A program made the position numbers and the translations under genes. This document shows, piece by piece, positions 62,070 through 64,000 of a DNA stretch of 64,000 bases. The notes beneath the pieces were generated by a model that was not told the origin of the DNA, made no database searches, and saw only the letters and a program-made list of their open reading frames with translations. The number at the start of each line of letters is the position of its first letter. Within the stretch, counting starts at the first letter, position 1. Source of the DNA: a bacterium (lineage in GTDB: Bacteria; Krumholzibacteriota; Krumholzibacteriia; LZORAL124-64-63); assembly GCA_024231905.1 (NCBI GenBank), contig JAAEQC010000164.1, forward strand, positions 62,001 through 126,000, written 5' to 3'.

Positions 62070-62702
62070 CTACCGGTACATCGCCTTTACCGCACCCCAG
62101 GATGATTCCGCAGCCGGCAGGGGCATGCAGCCGCCCCAGTTGATGAAGAATACCGAGCCGTCGTCGAGGTCCTCCGCCAGGACAGGATAGGCCCGGGAAG
62201 GGATGAATTCGTTGTCCGCGTTCGTGATCGCCATGTGCCCGGGAATCGTCGGGCTGCCGTCATCGATCTGGTTCATGTAGATGGCGCCCATCGTTCCGTC
62301 CCAGGATCTCAGCGTGACCTCGGCCAGGACGGTGAAATCGCCCGTGATCGGAATGAGTCCGGCGATCCGGATGTTGGGAGGCCCCTGGGAGAACAAGATG
62401 GTGTTCGCGGGATACGTGAACTCGAGGAACCAGCCTTCCGTCGGGAAGACGCCCAGTTCATAACCCCCGAGATTGGTGATCGGCAGCCCGGTCGTCTCAT
62501 CCGTCGGGTTGCAGATCAAGAGATACAGCTGGAAACTGGCCGCACCGGGCGACGACTGGACGACACAGAGATCGTTGCCCCCCGTCGGCGTCGGTGTCGT
62601 GTACAAGCCGATCGTGTTGGGGAGTCCACAGTAGGCCCTTTGGGCCTGGGCGGCGGGTGCGAGGAGGACGATCACGGCGAGAACGATCATTGCGGTCTTC
62701 AT
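62070..62702 (-). CDS. Small secreted beta-sandwich-like protein with SWG C-terminal tail (paralog 2)
   Basis: A 210-residue protein with a signal peptide (about 1-20), paralogous to the 60935-61564 product. Shared blocks include DETTG-PITN-GGYEL, FTVLAEV and IPGHMAITNADN, and the tail is SWGAVKAMYR. Its 3' end is nearly identical at the DNA level to that of the CBM20 gene at 25323 over its last codons and stop. Function is unknown. The upstream region has two copies of TGATATGAT, each containing a TATGAT -10-like element. Confidence 0.8.
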   Translation of the reverse strand: MKTAMIVLAVIVLLAPAAQAQRAYCGLPNTIGLYTTPTPTGGNDLCVVQSSPGAASFQLYLLICNPTDETTGLPITNLGGYELGVFPTEGWFLEFTYPANTILFSQGPPNIRIAGLIPITGDFTVLAEVTLRSWDGTMGAIYMNQIDDGSPTIPGHMAITNADNEFIPSRAYPVLAEDLDDGSVFFINWGGCMPLPAAESSWGAVKAMYR

Positions 62703-62725
62703 GGCTGTCTCTCCTTCACTCGGAG

Positions 62726-62756
62726 ATCATATCAATGAATATGGGTCATCATATCA
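62726..62756 (-). repeat. Two direct repeats 22 bp apart upstream of paralog 2
   Basis: TGATATGAT (read on the minus strand) occurs at 62734-62726 and 62756-62748, exactly 22 bases apart, or about two helical turns. Each holds TATGAT, close to the -10 consensus. The site could be tandem promoters, or an operator bound by a dimer on one face. Confidence 0.4.
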
Positions 62757-62894
62757 GATTCGATCTTCATCGTAAAGATGACCGGGCACGCGGCAGAGTC
62801 GGGGAAGTGCGTGAGCCCACCCCTTGCGCCCCCGCTCCCCTTCCCTCATCATGCCCCCGAGTATCGCTCTTGCCTCCATCCTGAGGACCGAACC

Positions 62895-63680
62895 ATGCAG
62901 AACCTCCACCTCACCCGCCCCTTGGTCGTCTTCGACCTTGAAACCACCGGCATCGACGTGGAGAAGGACCGCATCGTCCAGATCGGCATGATTCGGGTGG
63001 AGCCCGGCGGCGAGCGCACCGACTGGGAATCCCTTGTGAACCCGGAGCGCCCCATCCCGCCCGAAGCCACCGCCGTCCACGGCATCAGCGACGACGACGT
63101 GCGCGACGCACCCACCTTCAGCCAACTCCGCGCCGAAGTGGAGGGCCTGCTCGACGGTGCCGATCTGGCCGGCTACAACTCGGTCCGTTTCGACCAGCCG
63201 CTCCTGGAGCAGGAACTCGCCCGGGCCGGCAGCCAGGTCGACCTCAAGGGCGTCCGCCACCTGGATGCCATGCGCATCTTCCACACCATGGAGCGCCGGG
63301 ACCTCACCGCCGCCTACCGCTTCTACTGCGACCAGGAACTCGTCGGCGCCCACGGGGCCCTGCCCGACGCCAAAGCTACCCTCGAGGTCCTCGACGCCCA
63401 GATCGCCCGCTACGACGAGGTGCCCGCCGAGGTGGACGCCCTCCACAAGTTCTGCAATCCCAACGAAGGCAAGTGGATCGACCGCACCCGCAAGCTCATG
63501 TTCGACGACAAGGGCGAGGCCGTCTTCACCTTCGGCAAGCTGCGGGGCCAGCCGCTCAAGACCGTGGTCCAGAACGATCGCGGCTACCTGGAGTGGATGC
63601 TGAACAAGGATTTCAGCGAAGAATTGAAGGGCATCCTGCGGGACGCCCTGGCCGGTGTCTTTCCCCAGAAGCGGGTTTGA
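62895..63680 (+). CDS. DEDDh 3'-5' exonuclease (DNA polymerase III epsilon-like)
   Basis: The 261-residue protein has ExoI FDLETTGIDVEKDRIVQIGM (first Asp and Glu), ExoII AGYNSVRFDQPLL and ExoIII HGALPDAKATLEVLD with the His and final Asp. It is a DEDDh proofreading-type exonuclease. The C-terminal 80 residues (KLMFDDKGEAVFTFGKLRGQ, then PLKTVVQNDRGYLEWML) are typical of stand-alone epsilon-like proteins, not the replicative subunit. It should degrade DNA or RNA 3' ends. The ATG follows GAGGA. It is monocistronic. Confidence 0.9.
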   Translation: MQNLHLTRPLVVFDLETTGIDVEKDRIVQIGMIRVEPGGERTDWESLVNPERPIPPEATAVHGISDDDVRDAPTFSQLRAEVEGLLDGADLAGYNSVRFDQPLLEQELARAGSQVDLKGVRHLDAMRIFHTMERRDLTAAYRFYCDQELVGAHGALPDAKATLEVLDAQIARYDEVPAEVDALHKFCNPNEGKWIDRTRKLMFDDKGEAVFTFGKLRGQPLKTVVQNDRGYLEWMLNKDFSEELKGILRDALAGVFPQKRV

Positions 63681-63765
63681 TCCCGGACGCCGACCAAAGG
63701 GGGCGGGTCCAAGCGTGTCCGTTCCGAACGTCGCATTCCCGCCCCCCGGTCTCGATTCATGTACG

Positions 63766-64000
63766 CTACTCGACCAGGTCCACGGCTCGCCAGACCTCTT
63801 CACTGAGCGACATCTGCAGCGTGTTGGGCAGGGCGTTGGACAGCATGACGTAGCCCACGTCCTCGGAGGGGATCAGGACGAGATTGGCCGAATAGCCCAG
63901 GGCATTGCCGCCGTGTTCGACCACTTGATAGCCGTGGGTTTCGGTGAGAAACCAACCCAACCCGTAGCGGGCCCCGGGAAAGTTTCCGCCGACGGTGGCC
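63766..64000 (-). CDS. Serine hydrolase of the class C beta-lactamase fold, C-terminal end (5' part outside window)
   Basis: Only the last 77 or so residues are present and the frame is open at the window edge. The pattern YGLGWFLTETHGYQVVEHGG followed by NALGYSANLVLIPSEDVGYV and MLSNA is the C-terminal region of beta-lactamase/DD-peptidase-fold hydrolases. HGG takes the place of the KTG box. The catalytic SxxK lies upstream and cannot be checked. The substrate (peptidoglycan peptide, ester or beta-lactam) is unknown. Confidence 0.8.
   Translation of the reverse strand, partial: ATVGGNFPGARYGLGWFLTETHGYQVVEHGGNALGYSANLVLIPSEDVGYVMLSNALPNTLQMSLSEEVWRAVDLVE

Noticed and set aside
1..64000. CRISPR array, IS element, prophage or integrated island
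   Set aside because: No regularly spaced repeats, transposase, integrase or tRNA-adjacent repeats were seen, and composition is even apart from short AT-rich control sites.

Overview
The window is a GC-rich chromosomal segment with very dense, operon-like gene packing and many 4-base ATGA/GTGA overlaps. Five predicted secreted proteins end in a FlgD-type Ig-like tail (four with the PNPFNP hallmark), a C-terminal module common in FCB-group phyla. High GC, this tail and SBBP propellers point to an uncultured FCB-group lineage of the Krumholzibacteriota/Eiseniibacteriota kind. That placement is an inference; there is no rRNA gene to test it. I saw no tRNA or rRNA gene, CRISPR array, transposase or prophage.

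Layout. 1-6.1 kb: end of a TolB-propeller protein, a seven-bladed SBBP secreted protein, and an S9 peptidase co-transcribed with a TrmB-type regulator behind a perfect AT-rich palindrome. 6.2-10.2 kb: a four-gene Mn/Zn/Fe-type ABC importer in which both permeases carry a C-terminal winged-helix domain. 10.3-16.2 kb: an MFS exporter, a hybrid histidine kinase and an Ada/AlkA-Ogt alkylation-repair pair. 16.3-25.2 kb: a GlpX-like phosphatase coupled to a SulP transporter, an ECF sigma operon facing a small membrane protein across a symmetric promoter pair, an EamA exporter, a secreted HAD hydrolase, a membrane-anchored MtfA-like peptidase and a secreted propeller protein.

25.3-32.7 kb is an outward-facing starch/alpha-glucan operon: a GH57-type enzyme, a large multidomain glucan-binding-like protein and a double-CBM20 protein. 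33-37.7 kb: a beta-barrel protein, DUF2784, a FlgD-tailed propeller-like protein, an AbrB-like protein and a polytopic GT-C-like protein. 37.7-43.2 kb is a complete SUF Fe-S cluster operon (sufC-B-D-S-U plus a SufT-like gene) behind an IscR-like site. 43.4-51.3 kb: a FlgD-tailed nuclease/phosphatase, a branched-chain aminotransferase with an elaborate upstream region, and a sigma-54 activator divergent from a probable sigma-54-driven operon (helical protein, CoA-disulfide-reductase-like enzyme, DUF89). 51.4-64 kb: a membrane sulfatase-fold protein, an Ntn hydrolase, an S41 protease, a mannose-glycan operon (SSS symporter, two tiny membrane proteins, GH92), two paralogous secreted proteins flanking a STAS-like protein, a DEDDh exonuclease and the end of a beta-lactamase-fold hydrolase.

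The strongest new signals are: (i) a short C-terminal tail, SWG-x-VK-xx-(Y/F)R, shared by three secreted proteins and distinct from the FlgD tail; (ii) a mirror-image ECF promoter pair with identical elements and spacing on both strands; (iii) a self-contained sigma-54 thiol-redox-like module; (iv) a TrmB operator covering both the -10 and the ribosome-binding site; and (v) winged-helix domains fused to both metal permeases.
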